A stretch of 64,000 nucleotides of DNA from Hydra vulgaris. Lineage: Eukaryota; Cnidaria; Hydrozoa; Anthoathecata; Hydridae. The notes under the pieces are model-generated. The model was not told the DNA's origin and did not search any database. It worked only from the letters and a program-made list of their open reading frames with translations. Location of the stretch: the NCBI RefSeq assembly GCF_038396675.1, contig NC_088926.1, positions 4,377,501-4,441,500 on the forward strand, given 5' to 3'. Positions within the stretch are counted from its first letter, which is position 1. Each line of letters opens with the position of its first letter. This document shows positions 25,250 to 38,059 of this stretch, in pieces. The position numbers and the translations under genes were made by a program.

Positions 25250-27295
25250 CACGACTGTTTAAGAAGAAAAAGAACTTCTACTGAAAGCAATTTCCCATTT
25301 TCACATCTATGGTTAGTGAATTGGATGCTCGATATAACTGGATCACTCCTTACCATAAGATAGTTAAACTGGTTTTTCATAACATTTATCCTTGAAATTT
25401 TGCATGAATGGTTTAATCTTACATTTCTAATCTCTTTGTTAAGAGCCTATAGTGATTCTTCTGAATAAACTCCAATGTGAAGTTCTAATGCAGCGGCAAT
25501 CTGTAAACCACGTTCTAAAAGTTTGTGAACGCTTGGAGGAATAACATACCAATTATATTCAAAAAATTTTTTATCTGTTGTATCATTATAATAATTTTGA
25601 AAAGAGCTTGGGATCTAAATCATATCCTGAACAAACTGCTTTTAAAATTGCTTCAAGTCTAGAAATGATGTCAACATCTACACCAGTTATCTCAGAGAAA
25701 GTATTCGATTCCTCAAAGACTCTTCTGGCAGTATTACCATCATTAGTGTTTCCAAAACCTTGTTTTGGCATGTCAACAATAAGACTTAGTTCTTCCCTAA
25801 ACTTTTTTTGGATAAATGCTTTTCTTTCTTTAACTGATTCTTTCTGCTCAGAGGTTTTAGCATAAAATGACTTAATTTTCAATTTATATCCAAGATGAAG
25901 AATGTACTCAAAGCATCTTATTCAAAGGTGAAGAGGTGAAAGGCCAAAAGATAAAGCTTCTTTATTGACAGGTTTAGATCTAATCAATTTAATGTCATTC
26001 ATCTCTGTTGGCTTTGCTGAACATGCATTACAGCTTTGAGAAGAGGTAGTACTTGTCAGTGCATTAACAACTTTTCCATCAAACATAGTCAAATCCAAAT
26101 TATACTTTATGATTGCTGTCATCATAGATGAATCAGCCGGTTCTGACTCTAAACTTACTACAAATGGTTCAAGTTTCTGAATCTCAATTCGTAATCGTTC
26201 TTCTCCTTCTTTAATTAGCATATCTGTTTCCTTTTTGTACTGCAAACATACTGGTCTGCAGAAATGTGTACTAGATGGTTTTTTGTTGTACCATATCACT
26301 GTGTCATTAGCATTTAAAATTAAATTAAATTAATTATTAATAAATTAAATTAAATTAAATATTTTTGTTTATACAGACTCTGGCTAGACGCTCTATCAAA
26401 ACCGCCTTTGAAATACATCATTCCATGTTGATTGATATCTTTAACCGATAATTCAGAAAATATTTTGTTGCAACTATTTGGACTCAAGATTCTACACAGT
26501 GTGTGATTAAAAAGAGATTGAAGGGAGCAAACTGCAGATGTTTCTGAAAAAGTCATATATCAGGATAGCATTTCTTTTTTTCAGTTAAAATTTTATGAAG
26601 AGATGGATAGATGTTTGCATTTTGTAATAAGGAGCTATTTCTGATTATCTAATTCATCGGACAGATCACATTGAATTTTTAGGCTGAGAGCATCTTCAAC
26701 TTTCATTTTAACAGGTTCAAGCAAAGACATGTTTTTCCTAATTTTATTTGCTTTATCTGGGTCCAAAGCCTTCTTTACTATAAAAATAAAATTGTTTCAA
26801 TTAATGTTGGATTCAGTTGCTGGACTTTTTAAAGAAGCTAAGGCCAGTGCTTCATGATTGTTTTCAGCTAAATGGGCAACTTTAGCTCTTTTGCTTCTTT
26901 CACCAAGATTTTCCCAAACTTTATTTTTTCTACCTGGACCTTCTTTAAATTTAATTCTTTTAACAAGATCGGGGAAAAACTCCTCCTGTAAATAGAAACT
27001 TAATTAAATAGAATGACTGCATAAAGAAAATTATTAACAAATAACTCTGTTTCTTTACCTGCAGTCAAACATCTTTTAAAATCAATCTGTCATAGTTTCT
27101 ATTATGCTTATCTAACTTAGCTCCCACTTTTGCTTTAAAAACAGACAACTTATTCTTTAAGTTGGTAAGCTCTGATTTATCGAAGTCATCTTCATGAAGG
27201 TTATAAACATTTAAAACTTTTTTAAACAAAGATTCAAGCAGATTAACTTTATTGAAACCTAGCTCTTTAATTTTTCGAAGATATATTATCTATAA
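25250..27295 (-). pseudogene. Transib/RAG1-like transposase, decayed, with one intron
   Basis: On the minus strand, exon 1 (about 27295-27059) encodes KIKELGFNKVNLLESLFKK. A 73 bp GT-AG intron follows (27058-26986), then exon 2 starts EEFFPDLVKRIKFK. Candidate catalytic acids: Asp in MYFKGGFDRASSQSLYKQK, Asp in LTMFDGKVVNAL (followed by a CNACSA zinc-type motif), and Glu in GVYSEESL*ALNKEIRNVR near the C-terminus. Between them lie LSFGLSPLHL*IRCFEYILH and MPKQGFGNTNDGNTARRVF, blocks I associate with the Transib/RAG1 family. Several stops and frame changes are present (about 27065, 26580, 26340, 25919, 25583, 25450), so it is inactive. Family membership rests on remembered motif patterns plus the element's ends and target site. 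Confidence 0.75.
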
Positions 27296-27375
27296 GATAA
27301 CACACAAAAGTTATCAATAGTTTAACAATCTTGTCATTTACATTATAGCTTAACAGCTACAAGTATTTTGAAAAT

Positions 27376-27558
<183 letters not shown>

Positions 27559-28441
27559 AGCTATAAAAAAATTACTTATCAAATTTTTTTATATTTTACA
27601 CTGTGTTTTTATCTCTAAAGACTCATCAAGATTAAAAAAATTTGATAAGTGATTTTCTGCTAATTTATAACAGCTCTGTTTTTTTTAAAAACATTGAGCA
27701 CTCTATTTTGTAGCAACATTTTTGTTCTTGTACCACAAATAATGTGTTACTAATAAAAAAAAAAATTTTTTCTAATATTATTCTTCATGCTGAGTAATAG
27801 CTTAAACCTAATAATCTTTAGAAAAAAATCATTTATTTACATTGTGAATTGACACAATTTTAATAAATTAATAAAAAATACTAACACTTTAACTACTGTC
27901 TCCATAAAATAAATTTCTAAAAATGATATGACTATTTTATCGAACATTTCCGTTTTTTTCCGTCATAAAAAAAACATCAATAAAGTGCTTCAAATTGATA
28001 CGTAACCTTGCAATGGCTTCAAAAAAAGTTTTAAATTGTCATGCATCTGGCCTTACCATCATTATAAGTTATTTGTATTTAAAAACTAAAGACTTTATTT
28101 TCTTTTCTTTTTTGCCACTTTTTAAGGATTTTGAGCCACTGTGCGGTGGATATAATGAAAAAATAATTGCACGTTTGTCTTTAAGTTAACGAGCAATTAA
28201 AATATTAACTGAAAACAAATGTTAAATATTTGACATCAAAGTTTTGTTTTATATGATTTGTTGACTATTTAAAAAAAATTTTGAAAAAAAAGTTATGATT
28301 TTGTCAGAGCGGTTGTTTTTCTACGACTATCGAATAAATTTTTAACTTCTAAACGTTTTAAACTTTTAATCACTTAAAACTTTAAAACGTGTAAAAGTAG
28401 ATGAGTCTATATTTTTAAACGTTCTAAAAGTATAGAGTAAA

Positions 28442-28891
<450 letters not shown>

Positions 28892-29480
28892 CAAAAAGTT
28901 TATTCGCCAATGGCAGAGAAGGAAAATTTCCAACATTTAACTTTTGTTTTGAATAAAAAAAACTACTAATTAATTCTACTTAATTTATTTGTTTAAAAAA
29001 AAAATCAGAATTTTTTAAATACTCAAATTTTTGCAAAGAATCATATAAAATGAAACTTGATGTCAAATATTTAACATTTGTTTCTAGTTAATATTTAATT
29101 GCTTTAAAGCAAACGAGCAATTATTTTTCATTACATCCGACGGCGGGAGGCAAGTATTTCCGCCTCTAATTTGGCGACCGCAGCAAGTTGGGAGGCAGAA
29201 GCCATTTAAGGCGGCTTCCAAATGACTCTGCCTTCACAATTTTTTCTGGAGGTAGCCACCACTGGCTTCTGCCTCTTTAATGGCGTCGGCATCCAAAACA
29301 TTTTGCCTCCAAAAAATAACTCTGGCTGTGGCCGCCAATGGAAGGGCAGAAGCTACTGGAGGCGGAAGAAAGAACATTTTGCCGCTAAAATTGAATGAGA
29401 AGCCGCCGCTAACAGCTTCTGCCTCTCCAAAAAGTCGGCATTTCGGCAGAAAGTTACTTTGCCGCCGGGCGGCATTATCA

Positions 29481-29750
<270 letters not shown>

Positions 29751-29829
29751 TATTTAACGCCTTAGAAGAAATTTAAAGCGTTTTTGTTTTTTTGCAGTTT
29801 TCATCAATAAAATTTAAATAAAAAATTAA

Positions 29830-30985
29830 TAACGACAGGAGCAAGTAGAAGACAGAAGTCTTGTCATCAAGCCCCTATAGTAAGCGTAAAATATTTTTTA
29901 CAAATTTCTCATTATATAAATATACAAATACTCGTTATATAATACAAGTTAATACATAATTACAACAAGAATACGATAAACTGCAAAAATTAAATAAATA
30001 CATACAGTAAGAAACATTACAAGATTTTTTTTTTTTTCACCTAAAAATATAAAAATATGTTTGTGCCTGTTAATTCAAGTAAATACTGTTTAACTATATT
30101 TTTAAAACAACTTATTGAAGTTATACTTTTCATATTTTCATTAAGAACTATGTTCCACAGACGAGGTCCTCTATATGAAATTGACTAACCAGATGTTTTA
30201 AGAGTTGACTTAGGTAAATTAAAGCTATGGATGGAGCACCTCGTTAAGTATTTATGATTAATTTTTAGAAATCGGTTATTTAAGGATTTTGGAAGCATGT
30301 CAATTTGATATTTAAACATGAATAACAAGTTTTGGAACACGTTTAACTCATAGACATTAAGAGCTTTAATTTCCCGGAGTAATGGCTTGGAGTGGGCAAT
30401 GCACATTACATATAATTCTACTGGCTTGTTTTTGTTTAATATATATATTTTTCAATGCTGAAGGGTAAGTACTTGCCCAAGCAATATTACAATAGCTTAT
30501 GTAGCTATGGATAAAAGAGTAATATAAATCTATTAAGCATTTTTTACTTAGTAGGTGTTTTGTTTTGTGCATAATGCCTATAGTTTTAAAAATTTTGTTT
30601 TCGACTAGCGTAATATGATTTTTCCAATTAAGATGTTCATCAAATATTATTCCTAAAATTTTAGGTGATGAAACTCTGTTTACTTTATTGTTATTTATTA
30701 TTAGCTGAGGAAGTTGTAGAGGCAAGTTATCGGATTTAGATTGGTGATGAAATAAAATGTACTTAGTTTTACTAATATTCAAAGAGAGTTTGTTTTGATT
30801 TAAACCAGTCATTAAGGTTTTCCAGCTCACGATTTACTGTAAAGAAAATTGTTTTTATATTGGAATGGGTATAAAAAAGATTAGTGTCATCATCAGTAAA
30901 AAGAACAAAATTGAGCATATTTGAAGATAAGTAGATATCATTTACGTAAATCAGAAATAGTAAGGATTCAAGAATAGAGCCTTGA
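29830..30985 (-). pseudogene. CR1/L2-like LINE, 5'-truncated RT and 3' end
   Basis: The minus-strand reading begins at reverse-transcriptase motif B/C (CGVLQGSILESLLFLIY, FTDDDTNLF, a variant of F-A-D-D). It continues through NKLSLNISKTKYILFHH, KILGIIFDEHLNWKNHI and the C-terminal block ending near 30060. An A run follows (30019-30031 on the complement). The 3' untranslated region contains a small hairpin (ACAAGACTTCTGTCTTC, about 29845-29865), a 3' structure I associate with CR1/L2-type LINEs. Stops at about 30366-30400 and frame changes make it inactive. The 5' part is missing and replaced by the tail of another LINE copy. Confidence 0.85.
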
Positions 30986-32775
30986 AGAACTCCGCAGCTT
31001 ATTAAATTTAATTTATTGTCGTTTAGTAGAAGAATTTGCCTAAGTTTTATTTTAAATTGGTTAAGCGAAGAGAGTGTTTTAAGATCATAATTTAAAAATG
31101 TATTCCATAATTTAGGTCCTCGATTTGTAAATGAGTATTTAGAATCTTGTGCTGTATATATGATTTAATTTTTTAATCTTTTTAAATATTGAGTAAAATA
31201 AAGACGGTGCCGATTTTTTATCAAGTTTAAACTTAGATATAAGAATTTGATAAAGATTTATTTTGAAAACATTTAGTATACCGAGTTTACTAAAAAGCAT
31301 TTTTGTATGGGAGAGTCGGCCTTCATTTGTAATAATCCTAATAGCATACTTTTTTTTTGCAGAGAAGTTTATTTATTTTTTTTACCCTTGGTGCTGCACC
31401 AAGCAATATTTGCATAGTTTAGGTAACAATGCATAAATGAAAATTTTATGTATTTCAAACAAGATTGGTTTAAAATCTGTTGAGCTTTATACAGTATACC
31501 AATATTTTTGGAAATTTTATTCTCAATTACATTTATATGTTCTCTCGAATTAATATCTAGAATTACGCCCAAGAATTTTTACGATATTTCCCTTTTTATA
31601 AAATTATTAACAATAAAAAGTTTCGATGGAATATTTTTTTTTAGAAGCATGATGGAAAAATATGTATTTAGTTTTAATAATGTTTAGGGATAGTTTACTG
31701 GATTTAAACCATTGGCTTAGTTTATCAAGTTCTTTGTTTGCTATTAAAAATAAAATATTAATATCTTCATTGGAATAAAACAAGTTAGTTTCATCGGCAA
31801 ATAAAATTGAGTTTAAGATATTAGAAAACTTATTTAAATCATTAATATAAGCTAGAAACTAGAGTCCTAGTATTGAACCCCAGGGGACACCGCATGTGTT
31901 AGTCATATTGTCCGTTTTTCCACCTTCGTATGAAATATATTGCTTCTTGTTAAACAAGTAACCAAACCAAGTTTGAATTTCTTATACCGTAGATTTGGAG
32001 TTTGGATAAAAGAATTATATAATCAGTTGTATCAAAGGCTTTGCTTAGATCTATAAAAACACCTAAACTATACTTTTTTTTCATTAAACCCTTTAAATAT
32101 ATCACCTACAAAATGTAAGATTGCGTGATCAGTAGAATAACCAGATTTAAAGCCAAATTGTTTATTATACAAAATATTATTTTTATTTAAGAAAGAATAG
32201 AGTGTATTATACATAACTTGTTCTAGAATTTTTGAAAAACATGTAAGAATTCAGGTCGGCATATAATTAGGAACGTCATAAGAATCACCTGACTTTAAAA
32301 TTAGGACAACTCTAGCAATTTTTGACTTTTCTGGAAAAACTCCCTCTTTTAAAGATAAATTAAATATATACACGAACGGGATTGTAATGAGTTTTATTGA
32401 ATTGATAATGATACTCCTATACTTTTTTGGGGCTTCATTAAAGAAACCGCGACAAATAATTCTTCTTCAGTAGATTTATCATTAGACATAATATTAATGT
32501 TATTAGAAACCAAGTATGCATCATAGTTGGTTTGAGAGGATTCAATTTTTGATGCTAATGATGGACTAACATTTACAAAAAATTCATAAAGTGTTTTAGC
32601 CACTAATTGTTTCTTTATAACGTAATTGTTAAATTTGAGAAATTTTAGAATAGTATTTCTGTCAGAATTATTATTACCAATGACTTCCTTAATCATACGC
32701 CAAGCCCTTTGAGGATCATTCGAGTGCTTTTTTAATTGATCTGAATAATAATATTTTCTTCATTTTTTTACAACA
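30986..32775 (-). pseudogene. CR1/L2-like LINE, reverse transcriptase fragment
   Basis: The minus strand from about 32775 reads SDQLKKHSNDPQRAWRMIKE, FFVNVSPSLASKI and EELFVAVSLMKPQKSIG, the linker before RT. Then come RT blocks: EQVMYNTLYSFLNKNNILY, NKQFGFKSGYSTDHAI, and after a decayed stretch GVPWGSILG-like and LFADETNLFY (motif C, F-A-D-D/E). The C-terminal part includes NIGILYKAQQILNQSCLKY and SFTNRGPKLWNTFLNYDLK. Many stops and frame changes are present. It abuts the next LINE copy at about 30986 without its own 3' end, so the two were joined by deletion or recombination. Confidence 0.85.
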
Positions 32776-32789
32776 TTTTTTTTTTTAAC

Positions 32790-32959
32790 ATTTTCGCTTC
32801 CAACAAGGCTGAAAGCAACCACTAATTAAAGTTGGAAGTTACTGGAAGTAAAAAGATGAAGACTGTAGAGCAAGATAACGATTGACTTAAAAGATTGCAA
32901 ATTATATGAACCATGAAAGCAAGATAAAGGAAGCGAATTCCAAAGAACTGATGTTTGAG

Positions 32960-32986
<27 letters not shown>
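32790..32986 (+). repeat. Dispersed repeat fragment ending in poly(A)
   Basis: CTTCCAACAAGGCTGAAAGC and the following about 40 bases resemble 1785-1835. It ends in about 30 A residues (32962-32990). Possibly a LINE 5' or non-autonomous fragment; the family was not identified. Confidence 0.5.
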
Positions 32987-32990
<4 letters not shown>

Positions 32991-32991
<1 letters not shown>

Positions 32992-33276
32992 AATCTTCGC
33001 GATTAAATTTACGTATGAATTTTTTTTCTCTAAGAATAATAAATAAATGGAACTCTCTTCCTAATCACATTGTATCAGCGTTATCTTTAAAAACGTTTAA
33101 ACTGCTTCTAGACAATCATCTAAAAAATGAATGGCTTCTCTATGACTAATCCACATTTTATTTTCTATTAGTTATACAAACTCTGTAATTGTCAAGTATT
33201 ATATAATTAGGTTGACAGGCAGTTTATGCCTACACAATTTATTGTAAAACCTTAATTAAAAAAAAAAAAAAAAAAT
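32991..33276 (+). pseudogene. CR1/L2-like LINE 3' end with poly(A)
   Basis: Plus-strand reading FFSLRIINKWNSLPNHIVSA and then LKTFKLLLDNHL matches the conserved C-terminus of cnidarian and other CR1/L2/Jockey-type LINE ORF2. A stop follows at 33147. The 3' region contains the hairpin AGGCAGTTTATGCCT (about 33221) and ends in a 17-A tail at 33257-33276. Opposite orientation to the neighbouring LINE fragments. Confidence 0.8.
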
Positions 33277-33289
33277 GTTTACAATGCGT

Positions 33290-33500
33290 TTTTACACTAT
33301 GTCTAAAAGAGAAAGGGCATCATTAGAAGATCCTCCCCAGATATGGCAACAGTGTTCCATACAAGAAAGTGTCGAGCTCGATAAAGAGATGCAACCTTAG
33401 CAGATGCTAATTTTGCAACAGATTTGATATATGGTTTTCAAGAAAGATTTGAAGTAAGAGTTAATTCTAGAAGATGAAGAGTGGATGACTCATCGAGTAC
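33290..33500 (-). pseudogene. LINE ORF2 C-terminal fragment of a different family
   Basis: The minus strand reads [27 protein letters not shown] and CCHIWGGSSNDALSLLDIV (last block in another frame). This is the region after the RT core in LINEs where a previous cDNA end and C-H-I-W-G motif occur. It is broken by a frame change and cut on both sides. Confidence 0.65.
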
Positions 33501-33516
33501 ATTCAATGTATTAAAA

Positions 33517-33920
<404 letters not shown>

Positions 33921-34045
33921 CAACCCTTAGATGTTGTCCGAAAGTTTTTTCGATATTTTGTTGACAAAAAGGTAAAAATTAAAATGCAAGACCGGAATTT
34001 TTTTTTTTTAATAATGATAGACTGCCTGCCCCAACCAAACCCTCA

Positions 34046-34240
34046 GTCGATGTAGCAGCACTCCCTTGCGGGTCAGGCTATTTGTCAGTCGATGTAGCAG
34101 CACTCCCTTGCGAGTCAGGCTATTTGTCAGTCGATGTAGCAGCACTCCCTTGCGAGTCAGGCTATTTGTCAGTCGATGTAGCAGCACTCCCTTGCGAGTC
34201 AGGCTATAAGATAGTCGATGTAGCAACACTCCGCGCATGA
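34046..34240. repeat. 42-bp minisatellite, about 4.6 copies
   Basis: Units start at 34046, 34088, 34130, 34172 and 34214 (each GTCGATGTAGCA(G/A)CACTCC...). The middle copies are nearly identical and the last diverges after 26 bases. Because 42 is divisible by three, the minus strand keeps a 14-residue repeat frame (GVLLHRLTNSLTRK) open. There is no initiation context or other support for translation. Confidence 0.95.
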
Positions 34241-34582
34241 TTTACAGAAAAAAAATAAAAATAAAATCATTTTATTAAAAAAAATAAAAATAAAAACATT
34301 TTATTAAAAAAAATAAAAATAAAAACTTTGTTTATATTGTTAAAAACATTCAAAATGTTATAAAAACATTCAGAATGTTTTTAAAAACATTCTGGTCAAT
34401 TAAATTTGCGTTTTTGTGGTTTTTTTAAAAAACGATTAATTTGTAATTAAATTAATGGTTTTTACTTTCGTCCAACACGGAAATGTTGGACGAAAGTCAA
34501 AAGTAATTAAAAGTGACGTATGTGTTGGCGTAAGAATCACTTTTTTCCTTCCGCTCTTCCTAAAGCCAACAAACTATAGATC

Positions 34583-34652
<70 letters not shown>

Positions 34653-34654
34653 TA

Positions 34655-34753
<99 letters not shown>

Positions 34754-34770
34754 GAGGTGGTAAGGTTGTG
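34241..34770. repeat. A-rich tandem repeats, a 14-bp hairpin and TA arrays
   Basis: 34243-34325: an A-rich unit of about 31 bp (AAAAAAATAAAAATAAAA plus CATTTTATT) repeated about 2.7 times. 34464-34497: perfect 14-bp arms ACTTTCGTCCAACA and complement with a 6-base loop. 34583-34753: TA array. A GAGGTGGTAAGGTT motif is duplicated at 34754 and 34781. Confidence 0.85.
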
Positions 34771-34989
34771 TTATGTATATATGAGGTGGTAAGGTTTAAA
34801 TGAGTTATACCATTTTTACTCTAAACAAAACTAACATACTGTAAAAGGTAAAAATAAGTTTCATTTAAAAAACAATTTAACTTGTGTTTAGCTGCATTTA
34901 TTTAGGGAAAAAATTATAAAAAAAGTTCAGAAGATACTACAGACAATAATTGGTAGTAGAAGAAAACTTATTGGCTTCACTGCAAATTT

Positions 34990-36815
34990 TCTTCCTCATC
35001 TGGAGCGTTCTCTTAGTCAGTCAGAAAGTTGGAGTCTTTTGCTGTGTTTGAAGTTTTAATGTTCCTAAAGTAGGGATAGTTAATTGGAGGAATATACTTA
35101 AGGAGGAAAAGCATGTCTCTATTTTTCACAGAATTTATTAGTCGGGTTATTTGTAAAGATGGTTCTGATTGAGAAAGAGAGTCCTAGAATGACCTTTGGC
35201 TTATACTTTAGGGCGAATATCCAAAGTAGCAAAAGGTTGGTCATCATCCAGTCTTGTCTTGTACAAGATTTCGAAAGGCTTACTTTTTTCATACCCAAGC
35301 CACAGGATTGAAAGCCAGTAAACTTTTTCTCCAACTTTTATTTCGGACCTCCTAACAATGGCCTTTTCTAACTTTTTGATAGAAAGAAAATCTGTGTCTG
35401 CCATCTTAACTACTGTAAACCTATTCTTTTTTCTTGTTGATGCCATCGCGCTGTGCCAATCCTCAGGCACGTAGAGAAATTTGTTTTTTGCACATTGTTC
35501 AATAAGTCCAAAACACTGGACTTATTGAACAATGCGCAAAAAACATATTGCTATCAATAACGCTGCAATGTATTTATCCCATACATGCATTGCAGCGTTA
35601 TTGGTGGCAAGGTCATGCACACCTAAGTTGTAACAATACATGTTTCGCCTGTAGTAGGCATCAGACACTGTAAGCTTAGGAAAAGGAAGAACTTTCTGGA
35701 GATCTATGTTTATTGCTAATAGTTCATCTTTTTTTCTTTGGCCATTTCTCCTTTAGCCTTCATTGCAGATCTAGCTTTTTCTGTTTTCCGCAAATGGATT
35801 TCATGCTGAACTTTTAAGGTATTCTGTTTCTGTGGGTTAGTTTCTACATCAACTTATATTTTAAATTTATCACACACCTTACAATTATTTTTCCTTGGGA
35901 CATGAAAGTAAAGGTTAAATCTAGAATTGAAAATATACCTGTAACTGTGTTCTTTTTCCTGGAAAACGCCAAGTGTAGTACAACTTTCTCTGTACGATTA
36001 GTATACTTTTCTGATGTTGAGCTCTGGGCTAAGATACTTCCTGTTGGGGTTATCTTTACGAGTTTAATGACTCTGAAAAGCTGGGAAACTTTTAATATGG
36101 TCCACTAAATCTTGATTTTTGTTTTCAGGAGTTTTCTTTGCAGGAGCATGTTTTCCCCTAAGGTCTTGACCTGGTGATTTACCATTGTAAACTTTTGTCA
36201 ACAACCTAGAAACCCTGCCATTTGAAGTACAAAATGTATCAAAGAAAAATGTTTTGCAAACATAGACTGTATTTCCTGCAACCTGTAAATAATACTTATT
36301 TGAGGCCAGTCTTTCTGTCTTGCTACTATCTTTGGGCTTTCTTACTGCTAGTAGTACTTGATGGATTAGGCCACCAAGATAAGCATTTTGTTTGCTAAAG
36401 TCAGCCATGTTGTAAAATTTTTTGAGTAAATCTATCTCTGTTCGTAAGTCATGTTGTAAAAATTTTTGAGTAAATCTATCTCTGTTCGTAAGTCACAGAT
36501 TCAAAGCATTTTAGGCGACATTTACAATCTTTATTCTCAAAGATCTTGCCTTCTACTTCTGCGCCTTTGTAGTTTTTGTACAATTTGCCCCAATTCCTTA
36601 GACGTTTTGCAATTGAATGTTTAGATGCATCAGGTCTTCGAAATCTCTTGCGAGATTTATGAGCCCCTAGAGCCACGTTTTCAAGCGCCAGCAAAGGATT
36701 ACCAGTTAGTGGATCATCAGACGTCTGAGATTTACCTGTTTGTTCATCAAAAGACAAATTTTCATTGGGTGTCTGTGGAAATTCTTCAGATCTCAGCAAA
36801 GCAGTGGCAGGCTGG
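34990..36815 (-). pseudogene. Decayed DDE-type transposase-like gene of an unnamed family
   Basis: The minus-strand pieces, in order, show a basic segment RKRFRRPDASKHSIAKRLRN, a Cys motif CKCRLKCFESV, then ADFSKQNAYLGGLIHQVL, VCKTFFFDTF, GRVSRLLTKVYNGKSPG, KHIKSFP-type HIKSFPAFQSH, YLSPELNIRKVY, CKVCDKFK, HLRKTEKARSAM, DLQKVLPFPKLTVSDAYYRR and HDLATNNAAMHVWDK. The C-terminal domain follows (FLYVPEDWHSAM, VVKMADTDFLSIKKLEKAI, PFEILYKTRLDDDQPF, LLKYIPPINYPYF). I recognise this block series from multicopy insect and cnidarian genes with a transposase-like DDE region, but know no formal name. A 46-bp tandem duplication at 36407-36492 breaks the frame. The middle of the DDE domain is deleted at 35545-35555, flanked by palindromes. 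The acceptor TTTTTCAG at 36816 suggests an upstream exon. Confidence 0.7.
35485..35602. repeat. Two palindromes flanking an internal deletion
   Basis: First: arms 35485-35511 and 35518-35544, 27 bp with one mismatch, 6-base loop. Second: 15-bp arms around AATAACGCTGCAATG at about 35555-35569, with the complement at about 35587-35601. They are separated by about 10 bases. In each, one arm is in frame with the transposase-like protein and the other is an inverted copy. Confidence 0.9.
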
Positions 36816-38059
36816 TTTTCTGAAAAAAAAAAAAAAACTACCACTTAGGCCTACATGAATGTTTTTTTTTCTTTTTTTTACTTATAAGTCTACTACAAGT
36901 CTAGTACACTTGACAACTCAAAAAGTATGTTCATAGTCTGAAACATAACCTACAAAATAACTTCACATTAATTTTTTACTCATATATAAAACCGTTCACC
37001 TCATATATAAAGCCGTTTTCGGTAATATTTTGATTAATACTTTCAGCGTCAACAGCATCGTCACTCTTAGTCGGAGAAACTAATTCAAATGATGAAAAAC
37101 GATGTACTTTTTGTTAACGTTGTTGTTTTGTTGTATTGTTAATCCAAATAATGAATTTTTCCTATGAATTACTAAAAACATAATAGAACCAATTTAAATT
37201 TACATACAAATAATTGCCATACAACTTATAAATCCAATTTAATAGTTTGTCACAGCCCATATAAAAATATTCACTTCTAAAACGGCATTACAACTATTTT
37301 ATGTGTTTTTCTTTGCCATGAATATACTTGGAACTTATCAAATGTTATCTATTTATTTTCATTTATTGTCCTGGTCCTCTTTTTAAGAAACTAGGTATTT
37401 TTCCAAACTATACATATTTTTTAATCGTTCTTACCATCTTATTAGGCTGATATGGCATGGAATTTCAATCATAGTGATTATTTGCCAATTTTTACTTTTT
37501 TTTTATTTAATTACTTGTGGTAATATTTGTGAAGATGTTATAAAAGCAATTTTTCAAATATAAGAAACCTGTCTATATACTTATTTAATAGATTAATGTT
37601 TCAAACTTGTATATATTATTAAAAAAGTATTTATTAACTTAATATAAGTATTATCACTTAATATTTATTTTATTAAAAAGTACAATTTTTATTATGAATC
37701 GTTTAGTCTATATAAGTCCGTTCAAATTTATATGCCGCTGACCCCAAAATTAAGCGTTCGCTTTAGACAATATTTAAATAGCTTCGAAAAATATATAATA
37801 ATTGAAATTAAAAAAAAATCTTTACAAATTAAATTTATTAAAAATTACTTAAAATAATTCAGACTTTTATAAACCATTAGTTTTCATAAAAGATTAATCA
37901 ACTCTCCTCCATAAAAACAGTTAAAAGTCTGGGTCTAGTTTAAAACTCCTATTTTGTGGTTATGAAAGTTATTTTAGCACTGGGAGTTGGCGAAAAGATC
38001 TCTGTTTATCCTGAATTTTATAATTTCTTCAACATTTTTTCTGGTAACGCCTTCAAAAA
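36816..38059. other. Upstream region of LASP, no gene recognised
   Basis: A minus-strand segment at 37113-37002 reads FSSFELVSPTKSDDAVDAES and then a GAG/GTGAAC donor-like junction. It could be a 5' exon of the unnamed DDE gene, but the splice phase does not fit. The rest is A+T-rich. LASP promoter elements were not identifiable. Confidence 0.35.
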
